Counted from the first letter of the stretch, positions 44,040-54,707 are shown. The stretch is 64,000 bases of DNA from Devosia neptuniae (GCF_025452235.1 NZ_CP104965.1:1-64000); one strand, 5' to 3'. Numbers and translations: made by a program. Notes: generated from the letters alone by a model not told the origin.

Positions 44040-45622
44040 GGCGTCGCCTCCGCTAGGCCCACCGCCGCGATGTAGCGCGACGGATCGACCAAGTCGGCCG
44101 CCCCGGTGCGGGCGCCCTCGAACAACAGGTTGGGCCACAGCCCGGCCAGCACGATCAGCGCCGTGAGCACGACACTCGCACCCAGCCCCAGCCATTGGTC
44201 ACGCGCGCCGGACCGATGCAGTGTCACCGTCTCATGTTCGGAGGCTCCCTCGACGCCCGAGCGCCAGAACACATGCGCCCAGAGCCGCGAGCCGGCGATC
44301 AGCGTCAGCACGGCATTGGCCAGCAGCGCCAGCACCAGCACGCCATCGGCCCAATCCCCCGTCAGCGCCTGCTGCACTCCGGCATCGAGCAAGAGCAGTT
44401 TCGGCCAGAAGCCGAGGAAGGGCGGCACGCCGGCCGTCGCCAGTACCAGCACGAGGAACAGCACCGAAAGCGGCGTGCTGGCGGCATAAAGCCCGCCCAT
44501 AAGCCGCGTATCGCGTTGGCCCGTGCGCTGCTCGATCAGCCCGGCGACGAGATATAGCGCCGTCATGGTGAGAATAGCGTGGAACACATAGAGCGCCGCC
44601 CCGGCAACGCCGCCCTCGGTGGGCAGCGCGATTCCGGCCAGCACCGCGCCGATACCCCCAATCACCAGAAAGCCGATGGCCCGGCGCAGGTTCGTCTCGG
44701 CAATCGCCCCGAGCGGGGCGATCAGCAGCGTCGCGATGGCGACCAGCAACAGCACCGGCTCGAGAATATCCCGGCTCGCCGGCAACAGCTGCACCAGCGC
44801 CCGCAGCAGCGCATAGACGCCCACCTTGGTGAGCAGCCCGGCAAACAGCGCCGAGATCACCGCCGGCGGCGTGTGATACGAGGCCGGCAGCCACGCATTG
44901 AGCGGAAACGCCGCCGCCTTCATGCCGAAAGCCAGCAGCAATAGCGCAGCGATACCGGTCAGCGCCGCCGGATTGGCTGATGTCGCCTTGCCGATAATAT
45001 CGGCCATGTTGAGCGTGCCGAGCAGTCCATAGGTCAGCCCCAGCGACAGCAGGAACAGCGTGGTCGCGAGAAAATTGAGGAAGCCATATTTCACCGCGCC
45101 ATCGAGTTGCAGCGGCCGCCCGCCGGTGACGATCAGCCCGAAGGAGGCGATCAGCATCACTTCGAACCAGACATAGAGATTGAACAGATCGCCGGTCAGG
45201 AAAGCGCCGGTGACGCCTGCCAAAAGCAGCAGCACCAGCGCATGAAAGCCATCGCCGCGCTCATCGGGGCCGCGCTCGCCCTCGGCATAGATGATGACGA
45301 TCAGCGTCACGAAAGCCGCAGCCAGCGCGAAGGCGGCGCCAAAAATATCGGCGGTAAAGCTGATGCCGAAGGGCGGCAGCCACTTGCCCATGGTCATGCT
45401 CAGCGGCCCCTCGACCGCGATCCGTGACAGCAGTACCACCTCGCAGGCGATAATGGCGATGACCACTAGACCGGCAATCAGCGCCGGCACATGCCGGACC
45501 TGCCGCAACATCAGCAGCACAGCAGCGCCCAGCAGCGCCAGCACCAGCGGCAGCACGATGACCCAATCGGCCAGCGCCGTCGGCGCCTCGATCATTGCGG
45601 TGGGGAGGGCCAAATGATCCAT
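44036..45622 (-). CDS. mnhD: Na+/H+ antiporter subunit D
   Basis: 528 residues with about 14 membrane helices, homologous to NuoN/NuoM-type complex I subunits. It has FNLYVWFEVMLIASFGLIV (the conserved Glu of helix 5), a lysine-bearing FGMKAAAFPLNAWLPASYHTPPAVISALFAGLLTKVGVY, and later QTFGF-like helices. It forms the main proton/sodium channel module with MnhA. It follows mnhC by one base. Confidence 0.95.
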   Translation of the reverse strand: MDHLALPTAMIEAPTALADWVIVLPLVLALLGAAVLLMLRQVRHVPALIAGLVVIAIIACEVVLLSRIAVEGPLSMTMGKWLPPFGISFTADIFGAAFALAAAFVTLIVIIYAEGERGPDERGDGFHALVLLLLAGVTGAFLTGDLFNLYVWFEVMLIASFGLIVTGGRPLQLDGAVKYGFLNFLATTLFLLSLGLTYGLLGTLNMADIIGKATSANPAALTGIAALLLLAFGMKAAAFPLNAWLPASYHTPPAVISALFAGLLTKVGVYALLRALVQLLPASRDILEPVLLLVAIATLLIAPLGAIAETNLRRAIGFLVIGGIGAVLAGIALPTEGGVAGAALYVFHAILTMTALYLVAGLIEQRTGQRDTRLMGGLYAASTPLSVLFLVLVLATAGVPPFLGFWPKLLLLDAGVQQALTGDWADGVLVLALLANAVLTLIAGSRLWAHVFWRSGVEGASEHETVTLHRSGARDQWLGLGASVVLTALIVLAGLWPNLLFEGARTGAADLVDPSRYIAAVGLAEATP

Positions 45623-45623
45623 C

Positions 45624-46000
45624 TCAATAACTCAGCGGCGGACGCGGCGCGTCTTCGGGCTCTGCCAGACGCATCGTGTCGGTATTGTCGGCGTCGAGCC
45701 CCTGATAGGCACGATAGGCCAGCACGAGCAGGAAGCTGAATATGGAAAAGCCGATGACGATGGCGGTCAGGATCAGCGCCTGCGGCAGCGGATTGGCGAT
45801 CGGCCCGGCCGGGTGATCGAGCCCCCCGGCACGATTGGCGCCACTTCCCGCGTCAGCCGCCCGGCAGTGAAGATCAACAGGTTCACGCCATTGCCGAAAA
45901 TGGTCACGCCCAGCAGCATGCGGATGATCGACCGCGACAGCAGCAGATAGACGCCCAGCGCGATGAACAGGCCAACGAGTATGGCAAGCGCCTGATCCAT
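45624..46000 (-). pseudogene. mnhC: Na+/H+ antiporter subunit C, frameshifted at a G run
   Basis: The first 60 residues (MDQALAILVGLFIALGVYLL ... EVAPIVPGG) are normal MnhC. At the run of six Cs at 45822-45827 (Gs on the coding strand) the frame shifts and stops at 45773. Adding one G restores LDHPAGPIANPLPQALILTA and the rest to a stop at 45624-45626, giving the expected 125 residues. Since every other reading of the operon is coupled and mnhB has the same kind of error, a sequencing or assembly mistake is as likely as true inactivation. Confidence 0.88.
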
Positions 46001-46418
46001 CAGCTTTCCTCCCCGCTTTGCAGGCCCAGCGCGATCGAGGTGATGGTGCCGAGCACCACGAAATAGACCCCGATATCGAAAATCATCGGCGTCGAAAGCG
46101 GGACCGTCGTGTCGCCCAGATCGAGATAAAGCCAGATGCTGGTCATGAAGGGCGAGCCGGTAAAGGCCGAAGCCAGCCCGGACAAAGCCGCCGCGAACAC
46201 CCCTGCCCCCCCAGCGCCAGCGGATCGACCCGCAGCGCCTTGCGTGCTGTCTCGACCCCCGCCGCCATGCCCCAGATTGCCAGAGCGGAAGCCGCAATCA
46301 GCCCGCCGATAAAGCCACCGCCCGGCTCGTTATGCCCACGCAGGCAGACATAAACCGAGAACATCAGCATGATGGCCACAATGAGCGGGGCGATAGTGCG
46401 GAAAATCACCGTGTTCAT
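46000..46418 (-). pseudogene. mnhB: Na+/H+ antiporter subunit B, frameshifted at a G run
   Basis: The first part ([19 protein letters not shown] ... RVDPLALGG) is normal MnhB, with [18 protein letters not shown] the key motif. At seven Gs (46206-46212 on the plus strand) the frame leaves. With eight Gs it would read [16 protein letters not shown] and continue to LGLQSGEES, ending at 46000 and sharing bases with the mnhC ATG. The restored length is 139 residues, the family norm. Possibly a base-calling error in a homopolymer. Confidence 0.88.
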
Positions 46419-48787
46419 GATGCCGCCTTCCGCGCCCGTGCTGGTTTGGCGGCCGCAGCCTTCTTGCGCCGCAGCAGTGCGAGGATGGCAATGCCCGCCC
46501 CCATCACCACCGAGATTTCGCCCAGCGTATCAAAGCCGCGATAGTCGACCAGGATGACGTTGACGATATTGGCGCCATGCGCGATGGGCACGCTGGTAGC
46601 GGTGAAGAAATCGCTGAGCCGCGTATCGAGCGTGCCCGACAGCACCACCATCAGCGCCAGGGACACCCCGGCCCCACAGACAACAGCCAGTGTGCCGTCG
46701 CGCGCTAGGTCCTCGAACGGCCGATGATCGCGCTCATCGAGCCGCAGCCGCGTCATCACCAGCGCCAGGATCACCACGGAGAGCACTTCAACCATGAATT
46801 GGGTAAAGGCCAGATCGGGCGCGCCAAACAGTAGGAAGATCAGCGCCACCGCCGTTCCCTGAATGCCCAGGGACACGATGGCCACCAGCCGGTTGCGTGC
46901 CACCAGTACCGCCCCAAGCCCGACCACGGCCAGCAGCGCCACCGCCCATTCATAGGGCTGCAAATCGGGCCAGACCAGCCGCGCCGACCAATCTCCCAAG
47001 TCGGACAGCGGCAGCAGCGCATCGATCCCGCCCAGCGCCAGAAACGGCACAAACAGGGCCAGCGCCAGCATGGCAAACACCGTCACCAGATAAAGCTCCA
47101 GCCGCCCATGATGCAGCGCCCGCGTCACCGCTCCGGCAAAGCGGATCAGTCCGAACATGACCGCATCGAACACCTGATCGGCCGTCCACAGCGCGGAACT
47201 TGCCCGCCGCAGCAGCGTGCGGATCGTCGCCGCCTGCTGATAGACCAGCACGGCCAGCGCCCAGGTCAAAACCGACAGCCACAGCGCAATACTCGCCGGA
47301 TTGATCAGCAGCGTCAGGTGACTCGGCACCGGCGCGCCCATGATCGCCGTCGCCCCCGGCTCCAGCACCGAATGGCCGAACCAATCGGTCATCACCGCCA
47401 CCACCACACCGGCTGCGCCCAGCACCAGCGGTCCGGCCAGCATGGCAATCGGGGCCTCATGGGCAGATTTGGGGGTCGTCACTTCCGCGCCGAGGAACGG
47501 CTTGATCGCCACCAGCAGGCCCACCGCGCCCAGCAGCACATTGCCCGCCACCAGCACGGCCAAAGCAAAAATATCCTGCCACGGCCCGTCACTCAGCCCG
47601 GCATACATTTCCTCCTTGGCGAAAAAGCCAAGCGTATACGGCAAGCCGAACATGGACAAAGCCGCCAAAGCCGCGCCGATAAAAGTCAACGGCATCCGAT
47701 CGGCCAGCCCGCCCAGCGCCGTAATATCGCGCGTGCCGGTCTCGTGGTCGATAGCGCCTACCACCATAAAGAGCGCCGCCTTGTAGAAGGCATGACCCAC
47801 GAAATAGACGATCACCGCCGCAGTCGCCGTTTCACTGCCCAGCCCGATCAGCATCACCAATAGCCCCAGCGAGGCAATCGTGGTCTGCGCCAGCATCTGC
47901 TTGAGGTCGGTCTGCTTGAGCGCCGCCAGCGCTCCCCAGATCAGCGTAGCCCCGCCAAACACCAGCAGGATCGTGCTCCAGGCCACCGTACCGCCCAGCG
48001 AAGGCGACAGTCGCGCCAAAAGATACACACCGGCCTGTACCATGGTCGCCGAATGCAGAAACGCCGAAACCGGCGTCGGCGCCTCCATGGCATTGGGCAG
48101 CCAGAAATGGAACGGCACCTGCGCCGATTTGGTGAAGGCGGCGAGGAGGAAACACGCCAGCACCAGCCCATACAGCGGCTCATCCGCTAGGCTATTCAGC
48201 GCCGAGATTTCCCAACTGCCCGAAAGCTGCCGCACGAGAATGGCGCCGATCAGCAGCGCCATGCCGCCAATATTGGTGATTACCAGCGCCTGGACCGCCG
48301 CCCGCCGCGCCGCCTGCCGGGAATGATCGAAGCCAATAAGCAGGAAGGAGGTCACCGAAGTCAGCTCCCAAAACCCAAACAGCGCCAGCAAGCTATCGGC
48401 CAGCACCAGCCCCAGCATGGCCCCCATAAAGGCCAGCATGAACCCCATGAACCGGCCCAGATGCACATGGCCTTTGAGATAAGCCGGCGCATAAAGCACG
48501 ATCAGCGTGCCGACGCCCGAAATGGTCAGCGCAAAGGTTAGGCTCAGTCCATCGATGAGAAACGACAGCTTGAGGCCATAGGCCGGCACCCAGTCGATTG
48601 CCGTCGCCACGGTCTGCCCAGCAGCGACCGGACCGAGGAATTGCAGCAGAAACACAAAAATAGCGGCCGGCACCAAAGCAAGCAGCCAGCCCAAGGTGGG
48701 CGCCGCAAAGCGATGCAGCAGCGGCGCCAGCAGGGCGGCAATAAACGGCGCAATTGCAACCAGCGCTATGCCCGCGTTCAATTCCAA
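46415..48787 (-). CDS. mnhA: Na+/H+ antiporter subunit A
   Basis: 790 residues from a TTG preceded by GGAGGG. The N-terminal NuoL-like portion ([55 protein letters not shown]) has about 14 helices. The C-terminal extension carries the MbeD-like DUF4040 region ([21 protein letters not shown]) and an MrpB-like terminus ([20 protein letters not shown]). The Mrp complex exchanges Na+ for H+ to keep pH and sodium in balance. First gene of the operon; a 208-base gap separates it from the divergent ptrB. Confidence 0.95.
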   Translation of the reverse strand: MELNAGIALVAIAPFIAALLAPLLHRFAAPTLGWLLALVPAAIFVFLLQFLGPVAAGQTVATAIDWVPAYGLKLSFLIDGLSLTFALTISGVGTLIVLYAPAYLKGHVHLGRFMGFMLAFMGAMLGLVLADSLLALFGFWELTSVTSFLLIGFDHSRQAARRAAVQALVITNIGGMALLIGAILVRQLSGSWEISALNSLADEPLYGLVLACFLLAAFTKSAQVPFHFWLPNAMEAPTPVSAFLHSATMVQAGVYLLARLSPSLGGTVAWSTILLVFGGATLIWGALAALKQTDLKQMLAQTTIASLGLLVMLIGLGSETATAAVIVYFVGHAFYKAALFMVVGAIDHETGTRDITALGGLADRMPLTFIGAALAALSMFGLPYTLGFFAKEEMYAGLSDGPWQDIFALAVLVAGNVLLGAVGLLVAIKPFLGAEVTTPKSAHEAPIAMLAGPLVLGAAGVVVAVMTDWFGHSVLEPGATAIMGAPVPSHLTLLINPASIALWLSVLTWALAVLVYQQAATIRTLLRRASSALWTADQVFDAVMFGLIRFAGAVTRALHHGRLELYLVTVFAMLALALFVPFLALGGIDALLPLSDLGDWSARLVWPDLQPYEWAVALLAVVGLGAVLVARNRLVAIVSLGIQGTAVALIFLLFGAPDLAFTQFMVEVLSVVILALVMTRLRLDERDHRPFEDLARDGTLAVVCGAGVSLALMVVLSGTLDTRLSDFFTATSVPIAHGANIVNVILVDYRGFDTLGEISVVMGAGIAILALLRRKKAAAAKPARARKAAS

Positions 48788-48995
48788 GCCCTGGCCCTCC
48801 GCGCGATTCTGTGTTGGCGATGTCCAGGCCAGACCTTAGCGAATGAGTCGGACGTCACAAGCTAAACCGGTTCACCCGTGTCCGACTTCTGGGGAAAGCG
48901 TGCCCTCGCATTCGCCGCAATCAGCCCTACATCTCCCCCTACCCGCCAGCGTCACAACGCACTAGTCTCCGCCCGCCTTCCAACCGGACCTGCCC

Positions 48996-51092
48996 ATGAC
49001 CAAGCTCACGCCGCCCGTCGCCGCCAAGAAGCCCCACTTCGCGACCTATCACAATGATCGCCGCGATGATCCCTATCATTGGTTGCGCGCGCTCAACTGG
49101 CAGGAAGTGATGCAGAAGCCCGAGACGCTGGACCCGGAAATCCGCGCCTACTTGGACGCCGAAAACAGCTTCTACGAGAGCGAATTCGGCAAGCCAACTG
49201 CCGCGCTGCAGGAGGCGATCTACAAGGAAATTCGCGGCCGCATCAAAGAAGATGACAGCGGCATTGCCTCGCCCGATGGCCCCTTCGCCTATAATTCGCG
49301 CATGCTTGAGGGCAAGCAATACCCCCTGATCGTGCGCACCCCCCGCGATGGCGACGAAGAGACCATTCTGCTCGATTGCAATGTAGAAGCGGGCGACGGC
49401 TATTTCGGCTTTGCCGGCGCCGAGCATGATCGATCGCATCGCTATCTCGCCTGGGCCGCCGACCGCGCCGGCTCGGAATATTATGACATCGTCATCCGTG
49501 ACCTGGATACCGGCGAAGACAGCGCCGAGATCATCAAGGAAACCGCTGGCTCCTATGTCTGGAGCAATGATTCCAACGCGCTCTACTACACCGAGTATGA
49601 CGACAACCACCGCCCTTACCGGGTGCGCCTCCACACGATCGGCAGTGATCAGGCCAGCGACCCGATCATCTTCGAAGAAAAAGACCCTGGCTTTTTCGTC
49701 GGCGTCGGCCGCACCCAGTCCGACAAATTCATCGTCATCGACGCCCATGATCACCAGACCAGCGAATGCTGGCTGATCGATGCCGAACTGGGTGGTGCGC
49801 CGCGTCTCGTCGCCCCGCGTGTCACCGATCGGGAATATGACATCGAGGAGCGCGATGGCCTGCTCTACATCCGCACCAATGCCGACGGCGCCGAAGATTT
49901 CAAGGTCGTCACTGCTCCCGTCGACAATCCCGGCGCTGACAACTGGACCGATCTCATTCCCCACGAACAGGGCGTGCTGATCCTCGACACCATCGTGATC
50001 AAGAACCACTTGCTGCGCCTCGAACGCCACGAGGGCCTGCCGCGCATCGTGGTGCGCGACCTGCGCAGCCACAAGGAAGAGACCGTCAAATTCGACGAGG
50101 AAGCCTATTCGCTGGGCATGTCGGTCGGCTACGAGTTTGATACTTCGGTGTTCCGCCTCACCTATGCCTCGCCCACCACGCCCTCGCGCACCTTCGATGT
50201 GGATCTGGACACCGGCGCCCGCACCCTGCTCAAGGAGCAGGAAGTGCCCTCCGGCCACAACCCGGACGATTACGAAACCCGCCGCCTCTTCGCCACCGCG
50301 ACTGATGGCGAGCAGGTGCCCGTCACGGTGCTCTATCGCAAGGGCACCAAGCTCGATGGCTCGGCCCCGGCTTTGCTCTATGGCTATGGCGCCTATGGCA
50401 TGTCCATGCCGTCATCCTTCTCGATTTCGGCACTGTCGCTGGTCGATCGCGGCTTCATCCACGCCACGGCGCATATTCGCGGCGGCATGGAAAAGGGCTA
50501 TCGCTGGTATGTCGGCGGCCGCCGCGAAAACAAGACCAACACGTTCACCGATTTCATCGCTTCGGCCGAAATGCTGATCGAAAAAGGCTATACGTCCAAG
50601 GGCCGCATCGTCGCCCAGGGCGGCTCGGCCGGCGGCATGCTGATGGGCGCCATCGCCAATCTGCGGCCGGATCTGTGGGGCGGCATTCTCGCCCAGGTGC
50701 CGTTTGTCGACGTGCTCAATACCATGCTGGACGAAACCCTGCCGCTCACCCCGCCCGAATGGCCAGAATGGGGCAATCCGCTGGCTTCGGCAGCCGATTA
50801 CGCCCGCATCGCCGCCTATGCGCCCTATGAACAGGTCGCCGCGCACGACTATCCGCCGATCTTTGCACTGGCGGGCCTGACCGATCCGCGCGTCACCTAT
50901 TGGGAGCCCGCCAAATGGGTGGCAAAGCTGCGCGCAACCAAGACGGGCAATGCCCCATTATACCTCAAGACCAATATGGGCGCCGGCCACGGCGGCGCTT
51001 CTGGTCGTTTCGATCGTCTCAAGGAAACCGCCGAGTGCTATGCTTTTGCGCTGAATGCGGTTGGATTGGAAGGCAGTTTCCCTGCCAACTGA
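48996..51092 (+). CDS. ptrB: Oligopeptidase B (prolyl oligopeptidase family S9A)
   Basis: 698 residues: an N-terminal beta-propeller (about 70-410) and a C-terminal alpha/beta hydrolase with the triad S544 (GGSAGG), D630 (LTDPRV) and H665 (GAGHGGASGRF). YGYGAYGMSMPSSFS and GGMEKGYRWYVGGR are family marks, and the acidic residues that select Arg/Lys at P1 lie around 580. It is a soluble enzyme that cleaves peptides under about 30 residues after basic residues. Single gene. Confidence 0.93.
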   Translation: MTKLTPPVAAKKPHFATYHNDRRDDPYHWLRALNWQEVMQKPETLDPEIRAYLDAENSFYESEFGKPTAALQEAIYKEIRGRIKEDDSGIASPDGPFAYNSRMLEGKQYPLIVRTPRDGDEETILLDCNVEAGDGYFGFAGAEHDRSHRYLAWAADRAGSEYYDIVIRDLDTGEDSAEIIKETAGSYVWSNDSNALYYTEYDDNHRPYRVRLHTIGSDQASDPIIFEEKDPGFFVGVGRTQSDKFIVIDAHDHQTSECWLIDAELGGAPRLVAPRVTDREYDIEERDGLLYIRTNADGAEDFKVVTAPVDNPGADNWTDLIPHEQGVLILDTIVIKNHLLRLERHEGLPRIVVRDLRSHKEETVKFDEEAYSLGMSVGYEFDTSVFRLTYASPTTPSRTFDVDLDTGARTLLKEQEVPSGHNPDDYETRRLFATATDGEQVPVTVLYRKGTKLDGSAPALLYGYGAYGMSMPSSFSISALSLVDRGFIHATAHIRGGMEKGYRWYVGGRRENKTNTFTDFIASAEMLIEKGYTSKGRIVAQGGSAGGMLMGAIANLRPDLWGGILAQVPFVDVLNTMLDETLPLTPPEWPEWGNPLASAADYARIAAYAPYEQVAAHDYPPIFALAGLTDPRVTYWEPAKWVAKLRATKTGNAPLYLKTNMGAGHGGASGRFDRLKETAECYAFALNAVGLEGSFPAN

Positions 51093-51173
51093 TTGTTGTG
51101 GCGTCATAATCGGCTTATACATTCCCTCGAACCTACCTCAGCGTCTAATCCCCAAAAGAAAACGGAGGCCTTC

Positions 51174-51779
51174 ATGTCCACCAAGTTTACTCTGCCGCCC
51201 CTGCCCTATGCCTATGACGCACTGGGCCCCTACATGTCGGCCGAAACGCTTGAGTTCCACCACGACAAGCACCACCAGGCCTATGTGACCAACGGCGAAA
51301 AGCTGCTTGAGGGTTCGGGCCTCGAAATCCTGCCACTCGAAGACATCGTCAAGGAGGCCTATGGCAAGAATGCCGGCCTCTTCAACAATGCCGGCCAGCA
51401 TTACAACCACGTGCATTTCTGGAACTGGATGAAGCCCAATGGCGGTGGCAACAAGCTGCCGGGCAAGCTGCAGGCGGCAATCGATTCCGATCTGGGCGGC
51501 TTTGACAAGTTCCGCGCCGATTTCATCGCCGCCGGCACCACCCAGTTCGGTTCGGGCTGGGCCTGGCTCGCGCTCAAGAACGGCAAGCTCGAAGTCACCA
51601 AGACCCCGAATGGCGAAAGCCCGCTGATCCATGGCGGCCACCCGCTTCTGGGCGTCGACGTGTGGGAGCATTCCTATTACATCGATTATCGCAATGCCCG
51701 CCCGAAATATCTCGAAGCCTGGTTCGACAACCTGGTCAATTGGGAACATGTCGAGTTGATGTTCGAAGAAGCCAAGTAA
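51174..51779 (+). CDS. sodB: Superoxide dismutase, Fe/Mn family
   Basis: 201 residues from the ATG at 51174, with GGAGG seven bases upstream. The metal ligands are H29, H79, D162 and H166 (DVWEHSYYIDYRN). Q75 in NNAGQHYNH lies at the position where Fe-type enzymes keep the outer-sphere glutamine, so iron is favoured; Mn or cambialism is possible. No signal peptide, so cytoplasmic. It has its own terminator. Confidence 0.95.
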   Translation: MSTKFTLPPLPYAYDALGPYMSAETLEFHHDKHHQAYVTNGEKLLEGSGLEILPLEDIVKEAYGKNAGLFNNAGQHYNHVHFWNWMKPNGGGNKLPGKLQAAIDSDLGGFDKFRADFIAAGTTQFGSGWAWLALKNGKLEVTKTPNGESPLIHGGHPLLGVDVWEHSYYIDYRNARPKYLEAWFDNLVNWEHVELMFEEAK

Positions 51780-51794
51780 GGCTCCTTCGGAGGC

Positions 51795-51829
51795 AAAAGC
51801 CCGCCGAGCACCGCGCCGGCGGGCTTTTT
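51795..51829 (+). terminator. Rho-independent terminator of sodB
   Basis: AAAGCCCGCCG (51796-51806) pairs with CGGCGGGCTTT (51817-51827) around a 10-base loop, followed by Ts, 16 bases after the sodB stop. Confidence 0.9.
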
Positions 51830-51901
51830 CATGCCTGTGGATTTCCCCCTACGAATTATCCCATTTTGGAACCGGCCCCTACCGCTCCACGTTGCCGCAT
51901 G

Positions 51902-51917
51902 TTAACGGATTGTTAAC
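51902..51917 (+). promoter_or_regulatory. CtrA-type binding site
   Basis: TTAACGGATTGTTAAC is an exact TTAA-N7-TTAAC CtrA consensus, 16 bases before the GTG of the receiver-domain gene. This close to the start it would overlap the promoter or the leader. Confidence 0.65.
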
Positions 51918-51932
51918 TTTGGGGTTTACTGC

Positions 51933-52478
51933 GTGACCGAGCCGGTAAAAGTCGTTGCCATCATTGCTGCGAATACCGCGCTCTCTTCGCTGCTGAGCAT
52001 GGTGGTGGCCGGCGACACGCGGCTCAAGGTCCGCCAGTTTGATAATGAAGCGGCCCTACTCGCCTACATGCATCTGGCGCCCGTCGATATCCTGGTCTGC
52101 GATTTCGACCGCGAAGGCCGCCCCGCCTATGAAATGGTCGAGGCTATCCGCCTCAACACGGCCCTGGTTTCCCGCGACGTGCCCGTCATCGCGCTGACCC
52201 GCACCATTACCCCGCCCATGCGCCACCAGGCCATCAGCGCCGGCATTGATGAAGTCATCATCAAGCCAATGTCGCCGCGTCATCTACTGCAACGCGTGCA
52301 GTCACGCCTGCGCAATCGCAGCGTCGTGGGCATCCTGGGCGGTTATCGCGGCCCCGACCGCCGCAACCGCATTGCCACCGTCGTGCCACGTCCGGTACCA
52401 ACCCGCCGCTCCACCGACAACGTCATCCCCCTCTTCCCCGACCGCCGCAAACCCCAGCATCCGGGACTTGAGGGCTGA
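51933..52478 (+). CDS. Atypical receiver-domain protein
   Basis: 181 residues from a GTG. A receiver-like domain (about 5-125) has D57 in ILVCDFDREG and the KPMSPRH lysine, but the N-terminal acidic pair is missing (AIIAANTAL), so classical phosphorylation is doubtful. The C-terminal 55 residues are basic (RGPDRRNR, RRSTD, PDRRKP) and lack a known output domain. A perfect CtrA site just upstream suggests cell-cycle expression. Function unknown. Confidence 0.8.
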   Translation: MTEPVKVVAIIAANTALSSLLSMVVAGDTRLKVRQFDNEAALLAYMHLAPVDILVCDFDREGRPAYEMVEAIRLNTALVSRDVPVIALTRTITPPMRHQAISAGIDEVIIKPMSPRHLLQRVQSRLRNRSVVGILGGYRGPDRRNRIATVVPRPVPTRRSTDNVIPLFPDRRKPQHPGLEG

Positions 52479-52515
52479 TCGCCGCATTGTCAGTCGGGCC
52501 CGGCGGATGAGCGCC

Positions 52516-53079
52516 CTACCGCTCCACCAACCGGCTAACCCGGCTCCACAAATCCTCAACCGAATCGGCAAACTGCACCACCCGGTCATGGCCCGGCAGG
52601 CCCGGTGACAGCACATCGGCGGCATAGCCGCGCATCACCTCATACGCCTTGTGCCGGTTGAGCATGACCACCGGGCAGTTCCGCCCCAGCGCGCGCGCCG
52701 CCGTCCACACGCCGAACAGGTTTGACACCGAGGCCAGCGACCCCGGCAACGCCACCAGCGCATCCGCCAATTGTGCCACCCGGCCAATGCGTTCCGCAGG
52801 TTCAGCGATCACCTCCATCGCCACCCCGGCCAAGGCCGAGGGCAAGACGATGCTGGCGTCAGCAATCAATTGCACAGTCCCGCCCGCAGCGCGGGCCGCC
52901 GTGATCAGCGGCACCGGGATGACGCCCTTTTCAACCAGGCAAATGATGCTCGCCCCGCGCCGGGCGAAATAGGTGCCCGTCTGGCTCATGAGGCTAGCGC
53001 GTTCAGCGTCGCCCGGCCCCTTGTCCGACGCAAAGACCGCTAGAACCGGCGCGGCGGCAGCAATATCGTTCATCATCAC
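52516..53079 (-). CDS. LOG-like Rossmann-fold protein, catalytic motif lost
   Basis: 187 residues. The overall pattern ([26 protein letters not shown], and a LPG loop before a helix) matches the LOG/lysine-decarboxylase-like superfamily. The nucleotide-binding PGGxGTxxE motif is replaced by [11 protein letters not shown], and the conserved Arg of the first motif is unclear. It may bind a nucleotide without hydrolysing it. The start overlaps the stop of the HerA-like gene (ATGA), so the two are translated together. Confidence 0.65.
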   Translation of the reverse strand: MMMNDIAAAAPVLAVFASDKGPGDAERASLMSQTGTYFARRGASIICLVEKGVIPVPLITAARAAGGTVQLIADASIVLPSALAGVAMEVIAEPAERIGRVAQLADALVALPGSLASVSNLFGVWTAARALGRNCPVVMLNRHKAYEVMRGYAADVLSPGLPGHDRVVQFADSVEDLWSRVSRLVER

Positions 53080-54563
53080 CGGCCGCGCTTGAGGCCGCCG
53101 AGAATGCCGCGCACCAGCGCGTTCCCCAGTCGATTGGCCACCGTGCGCGCCAGCGAATTCATCGCCGCTTCGGCCGGCGATTGCCGTGTCGAGGCACGCG
53201 TCGCCTTGGGTTCCTGGTAGGTGCGTTCCACCTTGGCCCGCTCGTCCTGCACCCGCTGCTGTTCCTCGGCCTGCTGCTTTTCCTGTGCCTTGCGCGCCAG
53301 CACTTCAAATGCCGAGTCGCGGTCGATCACCGTGTCGTATAGCCCGGCTACCGGCGAATTCGCGATGATGGCCCGGCGTTCCTCGGGCAGCAGCGGCCCG
53401 ACCTGTGCCGAAGGCGGCCGGATCAGCGTGCGCCCCACCATGGAGGGCACGCCCTTGTCTTCCAGCAGCGACACCAGCGCCTCGCCAATACCCAATTGGG
53501 TGATCACTTCGGCCGTCGAAAAATCGGGATTGGGCCGGAACGTGTCGGCCGCCACGCGCACCGCCTTCTGCTCGCGCGGCGTATAGGCCCGCAAGGCGTG
53601 CTGCACGCGGTTGGACAATTGCGCCAGCACCGTCTCGGGAATGTCGACCGGGTTCTGCGTCACGAAATAGACGCCAACGCCCTTGGAGCGCACCAGCCGC
53701 ACCACCTGTTCTACCTTGTCGACCAGCACCTTGGGCGCATCGTCAAACAGCAGGTGGGCCTCGTCGAAAAAGAATACCAGCTTGGGCTTGGCCGGATCGC
53801 CGACTTCCGGCAGCGCCTCGAACAGTTCGCTCAGCATCCACAACAGGAAGGTGGCGTAAAGGCGCGGCGCCCGCATCAGCTCGTCCGCCGCCAGGATCGA
53901 AATGAAGCCCTTGCCATCGCGGTCGGTCCGCATCAGGTCCTGGATATCGAGCGCCCGTTCGCCGAAGAAATTCTCTGCCCCCTGCTGTTCCAGCACCAGC
54001 AAAGCGCGCTGGATCGAGCCAATGGAGGCCGTCGAAACATTGCCATAGCGGGTCGAGATTTCCTTGGCCCGCTCTTGCAGGTCGACCAGCAACGCGCGCA
54101 AATCCTTCAGGTCGAGCAGCAGCAGCCCTTCATCATCGGCCACCTTGAAGGCGATGTTGAGCACGCCTTCCTGCGTATCGTTCAGTTCCAGCATGCGGCT
54201 GAGCAGCAGCGCGCCCATCTCCGAAATGGTGGCACGAATCGGATGACCCTGTCGGCCGAACAGGTCCCAGAAGATCACCGGGAACACATCGTCCTTGTAA
54301 TCGGTGAAGCCGATAGCCGCCGCTCGCTCGGTCTGCCAGCCCTGCGCCTTGCCCATTTTGCCGACGCCGGAGAGATCGCCCTTGATGTCAGCGGCAAACA
54401 CCGGAACGCCCGCTGCCGAAAAACCCTCGGCCATCACCTGCAGTGTCACCGTCTTGCCGGTACCGGTCGCCCCGGTCACCAGACCATGCCGGTTGCCGTA
54501 TTTGAGCGCCAGATATTCAGGATGCGTGCTTTGGCCGAGATAAATCTTGTCGTCGAGCAGCAT
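53076..54563 (-). CDS. HerA-like ATPase (helicase HerA-C / DUF853, YjgR family)
   Basis: 495 residues. Walker A is GATGTGKT (31-38), Walker [14 protein letters not shown] (about 262), and an arginine-finger candidate lies in [20 protein letters not shown]. The C-terminus is a Q/E-rich helical stretch followed by a basic region. YjgR-type proteins are FtsK/HerA-superfamily ATPases of unclear role, possibly DNA translocases. It forms a two-gene unit with the LOG-like protein. Confidence 0.9.
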   Translation of the reverse strand: MLLDDKIYLGQSTHPEYLALKYGNRHGLVTGATGTGKTVTLQVMAEGFSAAGVPVFAADIKGDLSGVGKMGKAQGWQTERAAAIGFTDYKDDVFPVIFWDLFGRQGHPIRATISEMGALLLSRMLELNDTQEGVLNIAFKVADDEGLLLLDLKDLRALLVDLQERAKEISTRYGNVSTASIGSIQRALLVLEQQGAENFFGERALDIQDLMRTDRDGKGFISILAADELMRAPRLYATFLLWMLSELFEALPEVGDPAKPKLVFFFDEAHLLFDDAPKVLVDKVEQVVRLVRSKGVGVYFVTQNPVDIPETVLAQLSNRVQHALRAYTPREQKAVRVAADTFRPNPDFSTAEVITQLGIGEALVSLLEDKGVPSMVGRTLIRPPSAQVGPLLPEERRAIIANSPVAGLYDTVIDRDSAFEVLARKAQEKQQAEEQQRVQDERAKVERTYQEPKATRASTRQSPAEAAMNSLARTVANRLGNALVRGILGGLKRGR

Positions 54564-54707
54564 GTCGCATCCCCTTCATGTTCCCAAGCCTTATAGCCGC
54601 CCGCCGCGCACGCGGACAAGCCAAAGGCTGATAATCATAACTTGGGAAACGCTTCGCCCCGTCGGCCGCCCTCCTGTACTTTGGCTGCAGCAAGTGGGGG
54701 ATAGCGC

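Noticed and set aside
45624..46418. Deliberate phase variation of the Mrp operon by G-run slippage
   Set aside because: Not excluded, but one window showing three long-G-run errors is better explained by base calling; no evidence of mixed lengths.
48939..50258. 439-codon frame opposite ptrB, looks Gly/Ala/Val-rich and protein-like
   Set aside because: The codon pattern is the mirror of ptrB, whose triad and length are complete; no start signal or family motif.
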